Part shown: positions 27,201 to 37,331 of the stretch, one piece after another
Position numbering within the stretch: position 1 is the stretch's first letter
How the letters are laid out: every line of letters begins with the position of its first letter
DNA from: Streptomyces flavofungini
GTDB lineage: Bacteria; Actinomycetota; Actinomycetes; Streptomycetales; Streptomycetaceae
Direction: 5' to 3'
Assembly (NCBI RefSeq): GCF_030388665.1
Contig: NZ_CP128846.1
Location: forward strand, 682,001 to 746,000
DNA length: 64,000 nt
Translations under genes and position numbers: made by a program
Notes under the pieces: model-generated
Database searches by the model: none
What the model was told of the DNA's origin: nothing
The model's input: only the letters and a program-made list of their open reading frames with translations

Positions 27201-30200
27201 CACCGGCCGCGCGCAGGGTGGCGGCCAACGCGTTCTTCGCGGCGGCCAGTTCGCCGTACGTCAGGGACCGGGTGTCCCCGTCGAGGCCGCACTGGGTGAC
27301 GGCGGTGGCGGCCGGGTCGCGGTGCGCGGCGGCGTCGAAGAGTCCGGCGAGGGTGGTCGGGGTGAGGGGCGCGGGCCGCGGGGCGTCCTCGGGGGCGAGG
27401 TCGCCGACCAGGGCGTCCGGCCGGGTGAGCAGGCCGGTGAGGGTGTGTGTGAAGGTGCGCAGGATGTCCTGGGCGCTGGACTCGCGCAGCAGCTCGCCGT
27501 CGTAGATCAGGTTGAAGCGGGGGCGGCCGTCGAGGGTGCGCTCGACCACGAGCGTCAACGGGTAGTGCGGGGCGCCCTCGTTGACGATGTCGGCGATGAC
27601 GAGGGTGTCGTCGGGCCCGCGCAGCGCGGCCACGTCGGTGGCGACGTCGAAGACCACCAGGGTGTCGAACAGGGAGCCGGAGCCCGCCTGGCGGCCGATC
27701 CGCGCCAGCGACACGTGCTGGTGCGGCAGGACCGTGCTCTGGTGTTCCCGCACCGAGGCGAGCAGGTCGCCGGAGGTGGTCGATGCGGACCAACGGGCGC
27801 GCACGGGAATGGTGTTGATGAACAGGCCCACCATGTCCTCGATGCCGGGCACGTCGGCGTCGCGGCCGGACACGGTGGAGCCGAAGACGACGTCCTCGGT
27901 GCCGAGGATGCCGCCGACCGTCACCGCCCAGGCGCTGTGCACGGCGACGCTCAGCGGCACTCCGGCACAGCGGACGGCGGCGTCGATGTCGCCTTGCGCG
28001 TCCACGGCGGTGTCGGCGAACCGGTCGGAGGGGGTGTGCCCCTCGGCGACCAGCGACGGGCCGGGCAGCTCCGCGAGCTCGCCGCGCCACACCCGGTCGC
28101 TCTCGTCGTCGTCGCGTCCGGCGAGCCAGCTCACGTAGTCGGAAAAGCCGCCACGCGGGTACACGGTGCCCGGCGCGTGGTACTCGGCGAGCAGGGAGCG
28201 CAGCATCGGCGGCACGGACCAGCCGTCGGCGATGATGTGGTGCACGGTCTGCACGAGCACGGTGCGGCCGGCGCCCGCGCGGACGAGCGTGTAGCGCATC
28301 AGAGGGCCGGTGGCCAGGTCGAACCCGGCGCGGCGGTCCGCCTCGGCGAGGTCGCGCAGCTCGTCGCCGGTGATGCCGGGGCGGTCCAGGGTGGTGAAGG
28401 GCGCCTCGGTCCCGCTGTCGAGGACGGAGACGACGCGGCCGTCGCCGAGGGCCACGAAGCGCGCGGCCAGGTTCGGGTAGAGCGTGAGCAGCCGGCCGGC
28501 CGCCGCCGCGAGCCGGTCGGCGTCCACCTCGCCGTCCAGGGTGAGGAGTTGCTGCTCGACGTAGGCGCCGGTGGAGTCGTCGTCGAAGACGGAGTGGAAG
28601 TACAGGCCCTCCTGCAGCGGGGTCAGCGGCAGGATGTCGCGCAGCGCCGGTCCGTCCAGGGCGTCGACGTCGGCCTGGGTGAGCGGCACCAGGGGGAAGT
28701 CGCTGGGCGAGTGGCCGCCCTCGTCGAGCGCGGCGAGTCCGGCGAGGGCCACCCGGAAGTAGTCCCCGATCGTCGTGATGTCGTCGTCGGTGAACATCCC
28801 GTCGGGCCAGGAGACGGTGGTGACCAGTTCGTACGCGCCGCTCGCCGCGGGCTCGGCGATGGCGTTGAACTCCAGGGCGCGGGGCAGACGCATCCTCGGG
28901 TCGCGCTTCTCACCCAACTGCCCGGTGGTGCCCGCCAGTTGCCAGTCCCCGGACCCGCCCGCGTCGAAGCGGCCCAGGTAGTTGAAGAGCACCTGCGGCG
29001 CGGGCGCGTCGAAGGCGGTGTCGTGGAGGTACCGCAGGGCGCCGTAGGAGAGGCCGTTGCCCGGCACCCGGGCGAGGTCGTCCTTGACGGCCTTGAGGGC
29101 GGCGGCCAGGTACGCCGGTGCCGTCAGGTCCGGCGCCGTGCCGGGGTCGACGGTCACCGGGAACAGGGTGGTGAACCAGCCGACCGTACGCGACAGTTCG
29201 GGTTCGAATCCCGCCGCGCCCGCCACGAAGCGGCCCTCGCGGCCGTGGCCCTCCAGCTCGATGTGGGCGTGGCTCTGGTCCTGGCCGAGGTCGCGGCGCC
29301 AGCGGGCGAGAGCGACGGCGAGCCCGGTGAGGAGGACGTCGTTGACGCCCGCGTGGAACTTCGCGGGTATCTCGCCGAGGAGGGCGGCCGTGACCTCGGG
29401 GCCGACCGTGACGGTGCGCACGCGCTCCCGCTCGACGGTGTCGGTCGCGGTGAGCGGCCGCCTGGCCAGCGGCAGGTCGGGACCCGGCAGGGGCTGCTGG
29501 AAGTACGCCCGGTCCGCGTCGAAGTCCGCGTTCGCGAGCAGCTGCGTCCAGCGCCGGAACGACGTGCCCACCGGGGGCAGTTCGATCGGCGCGCCCTCGC
29601 CGACCTGGCGCCACGCCGTCGTCAGGTCCTCCATCAGGATCCGCCAGGACACGCCGTCGATCACCACGTGGTGGACGACCAGGACGAGCTGCCGCTCCGC
29701 GCGGCGCCACACGGCGCGCAGCATCACACCGTTGTCGGGGTCGAGGCCGTCGGTGGCGAGCGCGACGCACGCGTCCGGCGGCAGGTCGCTCTCCTGCCAG
29801 GCCACGGCCGTCTGGTCGGCCTCGGGGATGTCGAAGCTCCAGCGGTCGCCGCGTACCAGCCTGGCGCGCAGCATGGGGTGGTGGCGGACCAGGGCCGACA
29901 GGGCCTGGTCGAGGGTGTCGGCGGTCAGGGCCGCGGGGGTGTTCAGGACGACGGACTGGACGAAGCCGTCGATGGCGTCCGTGGTCTCGCCGAGCCACTG
30001 CACGATGGGCGAGCCCACGACGGTGCCGGTCGCCGTGTCGCCGTGGTCCACGGCTGTGACGTCCTCGCGGCTCGCCACCGCCGCGAGGGCGCCCACGACG
30101 CTGTGCGTGAAGATCTGCCGTGCCGTGACGAAGAGGCCCGCCTCGCGCAGTGCGCTCAGGAGCGAGATCGCGAGGATGCTGTCGCCGCCGAGCTGGAAGA

Positions 30201-32268
30201 AATCCTGGTCGACTCCGACCTCGTCGAGCTGGAGGAGAGTCGCGACGGCCGCGCACACGGCGCGTTCGTTGTCGGTGGTGGGCGCGAGGACCGCGCCCGT
30301 GCCGACCGTGGGTTCCGGCAGCGCGTTGCGGTCGAGCTTGCCGTTCGCGGTGAGTGGGAACTCGGTCATCACGACGAGGTGGGCGGGCACCATGTACTCG
30401 ACCATGTGCGCGGCGGCCCAGGCCTTGACGTCGTCCGCCCGCAGGTCCTCGCTGCCCGCGGCCGGAATGACGTACCCGACGAGGTAGGTGCCGCCCGCCG
30501 CGTTCTTCTTGGCGACGACGCAGGTGTGGCGCACCGAGGGGTGCTCCGCGAGGCCGGCCTCGACGTCCTCGATCTCCAGGCGCATGCCGCGGATCTTGAT
30601 CTGGTTGTCGGCGCGGCCGAGGAAGTCCAGGGAGCCGTCGGGGGCGAAGCGCGCGAGGTCACCGGTCCGGTAGAGGCGCGAGCCGTCCCCGGCGAAAGGA
30701 TTCGCCACGAACCGGGAGGCCGTGAGGCCCGGCGCGTTCACATACCCGCGCCCCAGCAGGAACCCACCGACGTACAGCTCGCCGCCGACCCCGACCGGCA
30801 CCGGGCGCAGCTCGTCGTCGAGGACGTACAGCTGGGTGTTGGGGTTGGCCTTGCCGATGGAGGTCGACAGGCGCTCGGCCTCGCCCCGGTAGATGACGTG
30901 GGAGACGCCGATGGTCGTCTCGGCCGGGCCGTAGCCGTGGTACATGGGGATGTCGAGACGGGTGCGGAAGCGTTCGTACAGCTCCGGGGTGAGCACCTCG
31001 CCGCCGCACCACACATGGCGCAGGCTGTCGAGGCGGCCGGAGTCGCCGGCCATCTCCAGCAGGACGTCCAGCATCGACGACACCAGGTAGGTGAAGGTGA
31101 CGCGCTGCTCGGCGATGACGCCGAGGAGGTGGTGCGGGTCGCGTTCGCCGCCGGGCCGCAGGACCACCAGCCTGCCGCCGCACACGAGCGGCAGGAAGAT
31201 CTCGTTGATGGAGATGTCGAAGGACAGCGGCGCCTTGAACAGCGACGCGTCGTCGTGACCGAAGCCGAGGATCTCGCCCACCTGCCACAACAGACGCTCG
31301 CTGATGGCCTCGTGGCGGATCATCGCGCCCTTGGGCCGTCCGGTCGAGCCGGACGTGAAGATCACATACGCCAGGGCGTCGCCGGGGACGATGACGCCGG
31401 TCGGATCGGAGGGGTAGGCGCCGTACGCCCAGTGGTCGAGGTCGACGGCCACGGCGTCCGGCTCGCTCGCGTCGTGCTCGCCGGTGGCGTTGAGCTGGAG
31501 GACGACGCGGGCGTCGTCGATGACGACGGCGCGGCGCGCGGCGGGCCACTGCGGGTCGAGCGGCACGAAGGCACAGCCCGCCTGGAGGACGCCGAGGAGC
31601 CCGATCACCATCTCGGCGGAGCGGCCGAGGGAGATGCCGACGACCTGTTCGGCGCAGAGGCCGCGGCCGAGGAGGTGGTGGGCCAATTGGCTGGAGAGTT
31701 CAGCTGCTTGACGGTACGTCAGTGAGCGGCGCTCGTCGACGATGGCGACGGCGTCCGGCCGGATCCTGGCCTGCTCGCGGAACATCTCCACGATGGTCGG
31801 GCGGACCCGGTCGGCGTCGGTGTCGTTCCACTCGGCCAGGGCCGCGAGCCGGTCCGCGGGGCCGGAGGGGCCGACGGTGCCGAGGGGCCGGTCGGGGAAG
31901 TCGGCCAGGTCGTCGAGCGTGAGCTGCGCGTCGGCCAGGTCGACGCCGTCCGGCACGGCGACGCTCCAGCCGTCCGCACCATCCGCGCCGGCCGGGCAGA
32001 CACGCCAGTCCTCCGGCCCCGCCCCGCCGTTGTCGATCCAGCCGAGGACGTCGGCGAAGAGGGTCCCGGGGGTGAGGTCGATGCCGTCGGGGCTCCGGCC
32101 CGTCGCCCAGTACGCCAGGGCGAGGGCGCAGGCTTCGGCGAGGGTCCTGTCGGAGTAGTCGCCCGTGCGCCGACGCGCGTCGGCCAGGCGGGCGGAGGAG
32201 AGGAGCACGAGGCGTGCGCGCGATTCCATCGTCGAAGACCCGGCGTTCACCGAAGACCCAGCATTCAT
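21196..32268 (-). CDS. cchH: Trimodular siderophore NRPS, coelichelin synthetase type
   Basis: About 3690 residues, domains A-T-E / C-A-T-E / C-A-T with no thioesterase, as in CchH. Ser attachment motifs are near residues 695 (LGGDSIL), 2220 (AGGDSIV) and 3645 (LGGHSM). Reading the ten specificity positions from the A3-A6 region gives D-I-N-Y-W-G-G-I-G-K (A1), D-F-W-N-I-G-M-V-H-K (A2) and D-M-E-N-L-G-L-I-N-K (A3); the last Lys is assumed. From memory these are the codes for N5-hydroxy-N5-formyl-Orn, Thr and N5-hydroxy-Orn in coelichelin. E domains have HHVVIDG and HHLAVDA; C2 has HHIIADG; C3 has the odd HLLLWDG. The true start is uncertain: ATG 32268, with TTG 32292, GTG 32250 and ATG 32229 as alternatives, all in an 18-bp repeat without a clear ribosome site. 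Confidence 0.92.
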   Translation of the reverse strand: MNAGSSVNAGSSTMESRARLVLLSSARLADARRRTGDYSDRTLAEACALALAYWATGRSPDGIDLTPGTLFADVLGWIDNGGAGPEDWRVCPAGADGADGWSVAVPDGVDLADAQLTLDDLADFPDRPLGTVGPSGPADRLAALAEWNDTDADRVRPTIVEMFREQARIRPDAVAIVDERRSLTYRQAAELSSQLAHHLLGRGLCAEQVVGISLGRSAEMVIGLLGVLQAGCAFVPLDPQWPAARRAVVIDDARVVLQLNATGEHDASEPDAVAVDLDHWAYGAYPSDPTGVIVPGDALAYVIFTSGSTGRPKGAMIRHEAISERLLWQVGEILGFGHDDASLFKAPLSFDISINEIFLPLVCGGRLVVLRPGGERDPHHLLGVIAEQRVTFTYLVSSMLDVLLEMAGDSGRLDSLRHVWCGGEVLTPELYERFRTRLDIPMYHGYGPAETTIGVSHVIYRGEAERLSTSIGKANPNTQLYVLDDELRPVPVGVGGELYVGGFLLGRGYVNAPGLTASRFVANPFAGDGSRLYRTGDLARFAPDGSLDFLGRADNQIKIRGMRLEIEDVEAGLAEHPSVRHTCVVAKKNAAGGTYLVGYVIPAAGSEDLRADDVKAWAAAHMVEYMVPAHLVVMTEFPLTANGKLDRNALPEPTVGTGAVLAPTTDNERAVCAAVATLLQLDEVGVDQDFFQLGGDSILAISLLSALREAGLFVTARQIFTHSVVGALAAVASREDVTAVDHGDTATGTVVGSPIVQWLGETTDAIDGFVQSVVLNTPAALTADTLDQALSALVRHHPMLRARLVRGDRWSFDIPEADQTAVAWQESDLPPDACVALATDGLDPDNGVMLRAVWRRAERQLVLVVHHVVIDGVSWRILMEDLTTAWRQVGEGAPIELPPVGTSFRRWTQLLANADFDADRAYFQQPLPGPDLPLARRPLTATDTVERERVRTVTVGPEVTAALLGEIPAKFHAGVNDVLLTGLAVALARWRRDLGQDQSHAHIELEGHGREGRFVAGAAGFEPELSRTVGWFTTLFPVTVDPGTAPDLTAPAYLAAALKAVKDDLARVPGNGLSYGALRYLHDTAFDAPAPQVLFNYLGRFDAGGSGDWQLAGTTGQLGEKRDPRMRLPRALEFNAIAEPAASGAYELVTTVSWPDGMFTDDDITTIGDYFRVALAGLAALDEGGHSPSDFPLVPLTQADVDALDGPALRDILPLTPLQEGLYFHSVFDDDSTGAYVEQQLLTLDGEVDADRLAAAAGRLLTLYPNLAARFVALGDGRVVSVLDSGTEAPFTTLDRPGITGDELRDLAEADRRAGFDLATGPLMRYTLVRAGAGRTVLVQTVHHIIADGWSVPPMLRSLLAEYHAPGTVYPRGGFSDYVSWLAGRDDDESDRVWRGELAELPGPSLVAEGHTPSDRFADTAVDAQGDIDAAVRCAGVPLSVAVHSAWAVTVGGILGTEDVVFGSTVSGRDADVPGIEDMVGLFINTIPVRARWSASTTSGDLLASVREHQSTVLPHQHVSLARIGRQAGSGSLFDTLVVFDVATDVAALRGPDDTLVIADIVNEGAPHYPLTLVVERTLDGRPRFNLIYDGELLRESSAQDILRTFTHTLTGLLTRPDALVGDLAPEDAPRPAPLTPTTLAGLFDAAAHRDPAATAVTQCGLDGDTRSLTYGELAAAKNALAATLRAAGVGPGRRVAVAVPRSVEQVVALVAVVTAGGAYVPLDLAHPDDRLAYILTDAAPQVVLVDREQRDRFTGLLARAGVSARVLVHGDEPEPGHGQPQGTTGPAADWHDPAYVIYTSGSTGRPKGVVVPHSSVVTLLANTRPEMGFGPDDVWVQFHSFSFDFAVWELWGALAHGSELLLPDYALTRSPVDFHQLVRERGVTVLNQTPSAFYQFIEADRHTGEPLPALRRIIFGGEALDLGRLRGWVERHGTATPELVNMYGITETTVHVTHRVLTDDDFGPGSDVSPIGGPVPGLVTYLLDDRLRPVPPGREGAIYVAGDQVSLGYLGRPGLTAARFVADPFAGDGSRMYHTGDLARRTLDGDLEFTGRADDQVQLKGFRIELGEVEHAVRQLDGVVDVAVTVADSGDHLVAHVVGRVPSDFAARLATELPVHMVPSRVLTTEALPLTVNGKLDRKALAETAARSAVGAAAQGPDRGAGNCANSRFAPADENTPAAARPAAPAGDTALAALVDVFAEALPGAEVNADTDFFRAGGDSIVAITVINRARAQGLSIAPKDMFLFKTPRGLADHLATRTPRAAQAPAPAHRADGPLPPTPMILRQRELGGTLDRFAQARTLTAPEGTGFADAERAARAVVAAHPALRLALRVEHGVWTLRTEPAREVTVVRARATDPAAVANEAAGRLDPESGNVIAFSWLEASRTLVVTVHHLAVDAVSWLVLLDDLATAMGGADLAPPTTSYAEYAEALTLRSGQTADGLGHWVATLEAPALLPAVASPRETTVVLPPDLTDRVTRTAPAALGIGLTELLCGALRTALTHIQTTPTDLAVELERHGRVPVEEHHDYTRTVGWFTAIAPVRLAAHTDPVAAAREVAERQPDERAHVAYGQLKYLNPQTAPLLAARPQVLFNYLGRGSESQALRLTGGDQDSPYAVELNAWIDADTGRLHAAFTLADGIPDAITEHWHSALESIADAAATAERTAPVTPLQRGLFFQAQMAGQAGHYVAQSWFTFDRRLDVDALAGAMSYVMWRHPVVGAGFATDDDGNPVQVLKAAGRRVDVRTVELTTDAEVEALRTQDRDTGFDPGEPPLIRLTVVRLPDGRDGLLLSYHLLLWDGWSREIVLRDLFEAYEANLAGELPDPTPATPSFEDHARALAAKDPAVSERFWADHLAALPGPTLLAGPAPTLSQKLPEPLVRTLSAEQSDLLRDAAKAHGVTLNSILTGAFGLLLGAHTGRADAVFGVTVSGRDGEGLADIVGVLLNTVPMWTRARPEATVRQYLEAVQTARVEAMEHEHLGLGEIQRASGHDTLFDNLFVLQNFLDMDAFAEMNSRHGITSVTADDSTHYPFTWVVTPGDRLTVKLEHRHGDAEDARRLLDDYVRVLEDLARSTGPVGALPGLGEQPEPQERTDVGTDTVVDRFDRAADRDPQRVALVAHGATMTFAELRDRSRAVAGVLAARGIGPETNVGLAIPRSLDSIVALFAVLRVGAAYVPLELDHPDERIAAIVEDARPDVVLTVSVVSPRLTGDVLGPDDLIELDRPLPAAEPFVTFTPDDPDRLRHPAYTIYTSGSTGKPKGVVTEYAGLTNMLINHRRRIFEPVLADHDHRVFRIAHTVSFAFDMSWEELLWLADGHEVHICDEELRRDAPALVAYCLEHGIDVINVTPTYAQQLAAEGLLDHPERRPALVLLGGEAVTPALWQRLADTEGTVGYNLYGPTEYTINTLGVGTFECQDPVVGVAIDNTDVYVLDPWLRPLPDGVPGELYVAGVGVARGYLGQPAQTAHRFVACPFGEPGARMYRTGDLVLRRPDGNLMYLGRTDQQVKIRGHRVELGEVEAAFAAHAAVRFVAAVAQPDPQVDGSYRLAAYLVLDGADLAAVAAEVGTALPDFLRPTHYAQVESIPLTVNGKADTKALPEAKPLGALTTAGERGPRTETETVVCEFFAEALDLDDDEVSAVSDFVSLGGHSMLAVRLIGLLRREYGPVVTIRDLFTLRTPEAIARHLDDNS

Positions 32269-32286
32269 CGAAGACCCAGCTTTTCT
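32233..32286. repeat. 18-bp tandem repeat (x3) spanning the NRPS start region
   Basis: Three 18-bp units, CGAAGACCCGGCGTTCAC (32233-32250), CGAAGACCCAGCATTCAT (32251-32268) and CGAAGACCCAGCTTTTCT (32269-32286), lie head to tail. On the minus strand each unit ends where a start codon could be (GTG, ATG, and none in the third), so copy number decides how many in-frame starts the NRPS has and adds N-A-G-S-S-(M/V/T) peptide repeats. Confidence 0.85.
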
Positions 32287-32327
32287 TTCCAAGGGCCGAA
32301 AGGGAGCCCAGCCTTACTACGGATTGC

Positions 32328-34115
32328 CTAACTGCCTTCTCGCCAGGCCCGCCAGAGCCGCGCGTACCGGCCGCCGAGGGCCACCAGTTCGTCGTGCGTG
32401 CCCAGTTCCACGACGCGCCCCGCGTCGAGGACGGCGATGCGGTCGGCTGCCATCGCCTGGGTCAGCCGGTGCGCCACGAACAGCGTGGTCCGTCCCGCGC
32501 ACGCGGCGAGCACGGCCCGCTCCAGGTCGGCGGCGCCCTCGCTGCCCGCCTCCGCGGTCGACTCGTCGAGCACCACGACGGGCGTGCGGCCGAGCACGAG
32601 CCGGGCCAGGGCGATATGGGCGACCTTGGTGACGTCGAGGCGCTCGCCGCCCTCGCCGACCATGGTGTTCAGGCCCTCGGGCAGCGCCTCGACCCAGCCG
32701 TCGGCGCCGACGGTGCGCAGCGCGTCCATCAGCTCGGCGTCGGTCGCGTCCGGCGCGGCCAGGCACAGGTCGTCGGCGAGCGGACCGGAGAACACATGCG
32801 TCTCCTGCGTCAGGATGCTCACCAGGGCCCGTGCCCCGGCCTCGTCCAGACCGGCCAGGTCGGTCGACCCGATCCGCACCGCGCCGGCCTGCGGGGTGCC
32901 GATGCCCGCGATCAGCGCGGCGAGCGTGGACTTGCCCGCGCCCGTCGCGCCCACCAGGGCGAGTGAACCGCCCGCCGGGATCGTCAGGTCGACGTCCCTG
33001 AGGACGGGTTCGTCGGTGTCGGGATAGCTGAAGGTCAGGCCGGTCACGGTCACCGGGTACGACAGGGCCTCGGCGGGGGCGACGGCCGTGTCGCCCACGA
33101 GCCGCTCCTCCGCCTCCTCGCCGAGGACCCCGACCAGACGCGTCAGGCTCGCACCCGACTTCTGCGCCTCGTCGAAGGTGAACATGATGGCACCCAGCGG
33201 GGTGAAGAGCCGGTGGAACATCAGCGGGGCCGCCGACACCTGGCCCAGCGTCGCGGCGTCGGCCTCCAACAGGGCGTATCCCACCACGATGATGAGGACG
33301 AGACCGATGAACTCGGCGCGATTCTCCCGGCCGACGAACCGGCCGAAGAACCGGAACACCTCGATGCCGTACTCGCGCACCCGCCAGGACTCGCTGGTGA
33401 CCTTCTCGCGGAAGGTGTCCTCCAGGCGGTACGCCCGGACGGTGTCGATGCCGTTGAGGCCGCTGATGAGCGCCTGCGCGCGGTCGGCCTGGGCCACCCG
33501 CTGCTTGCGGTAGAGCGGGGCGGACCGGGGCAGGTACCAGCGCAGGGCCAGGGCGTACGCGGGCAGCGCGCCGGCGCCCGCGAGGCCGAGCCGCCAGTCG
33601 AGACCGAACATGCCGACGGTGGCGATGAAGACGAGGACACCCGCGGAGAAGACCGTGGGGATGGCCATGCGGATGCCCTTGGACAGGACCGCCACGTCGT
33701 CCCCGACCCGGGACAGCACGTCCCCGCGGCCGACCTGCTCGATCCGCGCGCTCGGCATCCCGAGGACCGCGCGGACGGCGCCCTCGCGAAGCCGTGCGAG
33801 CAGATCCGCGCCGAGGCGTCCGATGAGGTAGGTGGAGGCCGCGGTGGCCACCGCGCCGAGCAGCGCGGCAGCCACCATCAGCACACCGATCCTCAGGAGC
33901 ATCGAGCGCGGCTCGCCCTCGACCACCCCGTCGACCACGCGGCCGAGGAGGAGCACGGGCAGCACCTGGAGCGCCGCCCCGGCCACTGTGGTGAGCACGG
34001 TCGCGGTCGCCAGCCAGGGCACTTCACGGCAGCGTGCCGTGACCCATCGGGTGGCCTCGCGTCCGCCCGCCGTGCGCAGGGTCGCCGGGGCGACCCTCGT
34101 GTCGGTGGTGCTCAC
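32328..34115 (-). CDS. cchG: ABC exporter half-transporter, active ATPase (CchG-like)
   Basis: 595 residues: an exporter-type membrane domain (about residues 30-320) and an NBD with canonical Walker A VGATGAGKSTLAALI, Walker B VVVLDESTAEAG and H-loop FVAHRL. The signature is unusual: EGGERLDVTKVAHIALARLV, lacking the strict LSGGQ. GTG start at 34115 follows the cchF stop by 2 bp. Paired with CchI, whose signature is intact but Walker motifs are not, it would make a heterodimer with one working ATP site (CchG Walker A with CchI signature). Likely exports the siderophore. It is 59 bp upstream of the NRPS in the same operon. Confidence 0.86.
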   Translation of the reverse strand: MSTTDTRVAPATLRTAGGREATRWVTARCREVPWLATATVLTTVAGAALQVLPVLLLGRVVDGVVEGEPRSMLLRIGVLMVAAALLGAVATAASTYLIGRLGADLLARLREGAVRAVLGMPSARIEQVGRGDVLSRVGDDVAVLSKGIRMAIPTVFSAGVLVFIATVGMFGLDWRLGLAGAGALPAYALALRWYLPRSAPLYRKQRVAQADRAQALISGLNGIDTVRAYRLEDTFREKVTSESWRVREYGIEVFRFFGRFVGRENRAEFIGLVLIIVVGYALLEADAATLGQVSAAPLMFHRLFTPLGAIMFTFDEAQKSGASLTRLVGVLGEEAEERLVGDTAVAPAEALSYPVTVTGLTFSYPDTDEPVLRDVDLTIPAGGSLALVGATGAGKSTLAALIAGIGTPQAGAVRIGSTDLAGLDEAGARALVSILTQETHVFSGPLADDLCLAAPDATDAELMDALRTVGADGWVEALPEGLNTMVGEGGERLDVTKVAHIALARLVLGRTPVVVLDESTAEAGSEGAADLERAVLAACAGRTTLFVAHRLTQAMAADRIAVLDAGRVVELGTHDELVALGGRYARLWRAWREGS

Positions 34116-34117
34116 AC

Positions 34118-35182
34118 CTAGTCGACCGACTTGACGAGTTCGTCGATGGCGTAGGGCAGGGAGAGCAGCGTGCCCTGGGACATGGCGGCGCCGACCGCCG
34201 GGCCCTCGCTGTCGAGCAGGTAGGACACGTTGCCCTTCTTGACGGCGTCCAGGTTGGCGAAGAGCTTGAACTTCTTCAGCGCGGCCGTGTCGGCCTTGTC
34301 GTTGATGACGAAGATGTGGTCGACGTCGACGAGGTCGGTGCGCTCCGGGGAGAGCTGGGTGGAGAAGTTGCCGTCGGCGACCTTGTCGATCTCGGTCTGG
34401 TACTTGTAGCCGATGCCCGTCACCAGGCGTCCGCGCACGTCGGTGGAGGTGAACGGGGCGAGGGACTTCTTGTACCAGGACAGCGCGACGGCGGTCTGGT
34501 TCGCCAGCTTCGGGTGGTCCTTCTTGGCCTTGTCGAGCTTGGCCTGGATGCCCGCGACCAGCTTCTTGCCCTTGGCCTCCTGGCCGAGGGCCTTGCCGAT
34601 GTGCACCGCGTTGTCCTGCCACGGAGCGCTGAAGAGCTCCTTCTCGCCCTTGGTGCGACCCACCGTCGGGGCGATCTTGGAGAGCTTGCCGTAGGCGGCC
34701 TTGTCGATCTCGGAGTACACCGCGATGATCAGGTCCGGGCGGAGCGCGGCGATCTTCTCGTAGTTGGGTCCGGAGTCACCGTTCTTCATGATGACCTCGG
34801 GCTCGGTGTCGCCCCACTCGTTCTTCACCCAGGGCCACTGGGTGTTGATGTCGGGGGACTTGCCCGCCGGGTTCGGGTACTGGTCGGTCATGCCGACCGG
34901 CTTGACGCCGAACGCGAGGACGGCCTGGTCGTCGGTGTATCCGACGGTGACGACCCGCTCGGGGGCCTTCTTCACCTCGGTGGATCCGAACGCGTGCTCC
35001 ACGGTGACGGGGAACTTGCCGGCGGCGGCAGGGGCGTTCTTGCCGCTGCCCTTGTTCCCGTCGTCCGACTTGTCCTCCGAGCCGCATCCCGCGAGAAGGC
35101 CGACACCGAGCGTCGCGGCGGACACCACGGCCGCCAGTCGCCGCCAGGACCGCCTCTTGGGCGTCGTTCCATGGAGATGCAT
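34118..35182 (-). CDS. cchF: Ferric-siderophore-binding lipoprotein (CchF-like)
   Basis: 354 residues. The lipoprotein signal MHLHGTTPKRRSWRRLAAVV ends with lipobox GLLAGCGSE. The PF01497 fold follows: VTVGYTDDQAVLAFGVKPVG, IAALRPDLIIAVYSEIDKAA, and C-lobe VDVDHIFVINDKADTAALKK. It should bind the ferric tris-hydroxamate outside the membrane and pass it to CchC/CchD/CchE. ATG 35182 is chosen because the lipoprotein signal starts there and AAGGGA lies upstream; longer in-frame extensions run into the iron-box region. A double iron box lies 74 bp upstream, giving this gene its own promoter inside the operon. Confidence 0.88.
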   Translation of the reverse strand: MHLHGTTPKRRSWRRLAAVVSAATLGVGLLAGCGSEDKSDDGNKGSGKNAPAAAGKFPVTVEHAFGSTEVKKAPERVVTVGYTDDQAVLAFGVKPVGMTDQYPNPAGKSPDINTQWPWVKNEWGDTEPEVIMKNGDSGPNYEKIAALRPDLIIAVYSEIDKAAYGKLSKIAPTVGRTKGEKELFSAPWQDNAVHIGKALGQEAKGKKLVAGIQAKLDKAKKDHPKLANQTAVALSWYKKSLAPFTSTDVRGRLVTGIGYKYQTEIDKVADGNFSTQLSPERTDLVDVDHIFVINDKADTAALKKFKLFANLDAVKKGNVSYLLDSEGPAVGAAMSQGTLLSLPYAIDELVKSVD

Positions 35183-35255
35183 CCGAGATCCCTTGCTTTC
35201 ACACTGACCGGTGCGCCCCTGCCTTAGGGCAGCCAAACTTTATCCTGCCAAAGTG

Positions 35256-35275
35256 AGGTTAGCCTAGCCTAACCT
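35256..35275 (-). promoter_or_regulatory. Overlapping double iron box upstream of cchF
   Basis: AGGTTAGCCTAGCCTAACCT has perfect 7-bp outer arms (AGGTTAG/CTAACCT) with a 6-bp centre, and can be read as two overlapping iron boxes. It abuts the cchE stop codon (35276-35278) and precedes the cchF start by 73 bp. Confidence 0.82.
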
Positions 35276-36136
35276 TCAACTTGCCGCGTCAAGAGTTCCG
35301 TCCAGCGATACGTGCGTACGACCGATGGGCACGATCAACGGCCGGTCCCCCACCGGGTCGTCGATCACCTTGGCGCGCAGCCCGAACGCCTCGGCGAGCA
35401 GGTCCGAGGTGATCACATCACGCGGATGCCCCTGCGCCAGGATCGACCCGTCGCGCATCACGATGAGGTTGTCGCTGTAGCGCGTCGCCAGATTCAGGTC
35501 GTGCAGAACCATGACCACGGCGCAGCCCGACTCGTGCAGGTCGTCCACCAGGTCGAGGACGTCGACGGCGTGCGCCAGGTCCAGGTACGTGGTCGGCTCG
35601 TCGAGGAGCAGCAGGTCGGTGCCCTGGGCCAGGGTCATCGAGATCCAGACGCGCTGGCGCTGGCCGCCGGAGAGGGAGTCGACGGGCCGGTCGGCCAGGT
35701 CGGAGACGCCGGTCATGGCGAGGGCGCGCTCCACCACGGCGGCGTCGTCCGACGACCACTGGCGCAGCCAGCTCTGGTGCGGGTGGCGCCCCCTGGCGAC
35801 CAGGTCGGACACCGTCAGGCCCTCCGGCGCGACCGGCGCCTGCGGCAGCAGCCCGAGCTTCTTCGCCACGTCCTTGGTCCTGAGCTTGGCGATGTCGTCG
35901 CCGTCGAGCACGACCGACCCCTTGGTCGGCTTCAGCAGGCGCGAGAGCGTCCTCAAGAGGGTGGACTTTCCGCAGCCGTTGGGGCCGATGATGGTGGTGA
36001 TCACTCCTGGCGGTATCGCCACGTCGAGATCGTCGATGACGGTCCGCGCGCCGTATCCGACACTGACGCCTTTCGCGGTGAGCCGCGAGGCGTCGACGAC
36101 CCCGGACTCGATCTCGGTGATGTGCTGAGTGACCAC
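35276..36136 (-). CDS. cchE: Ferric-siderophore ABC transporter ATP-binding protein (CchE-like)
   Basis: 286 residues with all ATPase motifs intact: Walker A GPNGCGKSTLLRTLSRLL, Q-loop GLLPQAP, signature [18 protein letters not shown], Walker B LLLLDEPTTYLD and H-loop MVLHDLNLATRYSDNL. GTG start 36136 has a strong purine-rich GAGGGGGG site 4 bases upstream. It energises CchC/CchD for re-uptake of ferric siderophore. It has its own iron box in the 43-bp gap after cchD. Confidence 0.9.
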   Translation of the reverse strand: MVTQHITEIESGVVDASRLTAKGVSVGYGARTVIDDLDVAIPPGVITTIIGPNGCGKSTLLRTLSRLLKPTKGSVVLDGDDIAKLRTKDVAKKLGLLPQAPVAPEGLTVSDLVARGRHPHQSWLRQWSSDDAAVVERALAMTGVSDLADRPVDSLSGGQRQRVWISMTLAQGTDLLLLDEPTTYLDLAHAVDVLDLVDDLHESGCAVVMVLHDLNLATRYSDNLIVMRDGSILAQGHPRDVITSDLLAEAFGLRAKVIDDPVGDRPLIVPIGRTHVSLDGTLDAAS

Positions 36137-36153
36137 AAGCCCCCCTCATTTAT

Positions 36154-36172
36154 TTAGGTTTGCCTCACCTTT
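36154..36172 (-). promoter_or_regulatory. Iron box upstream of cchE
   Basis: TTAGGTTTGCCTCACCTTT matches about 15 of 19 consensus positions. It lies in the 43-bp gap between the cchD stop and the cchE GTG, about 18 bp upstream of the start. Confidence 0.78.
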
Positions 36173-36179
36173 GTACCAG

Positions 36180-37274
36180 TTATTTCAGGTTGGCCCGCAC
36201 CAGGAGATAGACGAGGAAAGGGCCTCCGATCACGGCGGTGACGACACCGACCGGGACGGTGATCGGCAGGGCGGTGCGCGCGATGAGGTCCGAGCCGATG
36301 AGGAGCAGCGCCCCCACCATCCCCGAGGCCACCAACGGCGGTGTGGGGCAGCGCGCCAGACGCATCGCCACCTGCGGTGCCACGAGCGCGACGAACGGCA
36401 CCGGACCCGCGGCACTCACGGCCACGGCGGCGAGCAGCACCGCGCAGAGCAGCAGGATCGCCCGCACCACCCCGAAGCGCACGCCGAGGCCCGCGGCGAC
36501 GTCGTCGCCGAAGTGCAGGGGCTTGAACTGGAAGGCTACGCACGTCACGACGGCCAGGAGGCCGAGCGTGCCCCAGAGCGCGATCCACACCTCGTCCCAC
36601 GACCGGTTGTCCAGCGATCCGACCAGCCACGCCTGGGCGCGGGCCACGTCCTTGATGTCGGCCTTGACGAGCAGCCAGGTGGTGATCGCCTCCATCATGG
36701 CGCTCGCCGAGATGCCGATGAGGATGAGCCGGAAGCCGTCGATCCCCCGGCGCCACGCCAGGAAGTACACGAGCAGTCCGGTGCCGAGGCCGCCCGCGAG
36801 CGCCGCCGCGGACAGGCCCACGGAGCTGACGACCGTCGCCGCGGCGCCGCCCGACACCGTGATCAGGAACACCGCGACCGCGCTGGCGCCCTGGGTGATC
36901 CCCAGGATGTCGGGGCTGGCCAGCGCGTTGCGGGCGATGGACTGGGTGAGCGCGCCCGACACCCCGAGCGCGATGCCGACGACGAGCCCGGCGAGGGCGC
37001 GCGGCATCCGCAGATCCATGATCACGAACTCGTCGACCTGCTCGCCCCCGCCGAAGAGGGTGGCGATCACCTGGGACAGGCCGATCGGGAAGTCCCCGAT
37101 GCTGATGGACAGGCAGAACAGCAGGAAGGTCGCCGCCGCGAGGAAGAGCGTGACGAACGCGAGCCACGGCCGCCACACGAACGACACGCTGCCGAGCCGC
37201 ACGCCCGGCGCCACCGTTGCCTTCACTTCCGTCCCGCTCCCCCGCATGCGTTCGATGCGCCCTGTCCCGTTCAT
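36180..37274 (-). CDS. cchD: Ferric-siderophore ABC permease (CchD-like, FecCD family)
   Basis: 364 residues with about 10 helices. Family motifs: MPRALAGLVVGIALGVSGAL, SIARNALASPDILGITQGAS and the coupling loop VPFVALVAPQVAMRLARCP. It pairs with CchC as the transmembrane dimer for ferric coelichelin-type siderophore import. ATG 37274 lies inside the first copy of a 36-bp repeat shared with the end of cchC. Only a weak GGCGGAGAG-like site is upstream, so coupling to cchC is likely. Confidence 0.88.
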   Translation of the reverse strand: MNGTGRIERMRGSGTEVKATVAPGVRLGSVSFVWRPWLAFVTLFLAAATFLLFCLSISIGDFPIGLSQVIATLFGGGEQVDEFVIMDLRMPRALAGLVVGIALGVSGALTQSIARNALASPDILGITQGASAVAVFLITVSGGAAATVVSSVGLSAAALAGGLGTGLLVYFLAWRRGIDGFRLILIGISASAMMEAITTWLLVKADIKDVARAQAWLVGSLDNRSWDEVWIALWGTLGLLAVVTCVAFQFKPLHFGDDVAAGLGVRFGVVRAILLLCAVLLAAVAVSAAGPVPFVALVAPQVAMRLARCPTPPLVASGMVGALLLIGSDLIARTALPITVPVGVVTAVIGGPFLVYLLVRANLK

Positions 37275-37331
37275 CCGCTTGTGAACTCTCCGCCTCGCCC
37301 TGTCCGGTTCATGCGCTCTTGAACTTTCCGC
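37258..37331. repeat. 36-bp imperfect direct repeat at the cchC/cchD junction
   Basis: 37258-37293 and 37296-37331 agree at 31 of 36 positions (both begin CGCCCTGTCC and end in TCCGC). The first copy contains the cchD start codon; the second contains the cchC stop codon. This looks like a local duplication that made the junction between the two genes. Confidence 0.75.

Noticed and set aside
20545..31725. An 11-kb open frame on the plus strand opposite the NRPS and cchI
   Set aside because: It is Arg/Gly/Val/Asp-rich with no domain, and is the mirror of a high-G+C coding frame. The minus strand holds clear NRPS motifs.
32300..32325. Possible iron box just upstream of the NRPS (AGTAAGGCTGGGCTCCC on the minus strand)
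   Set aside because: Only isolated short matches to the consensus; too weak beside the clear boxes elsewhere.
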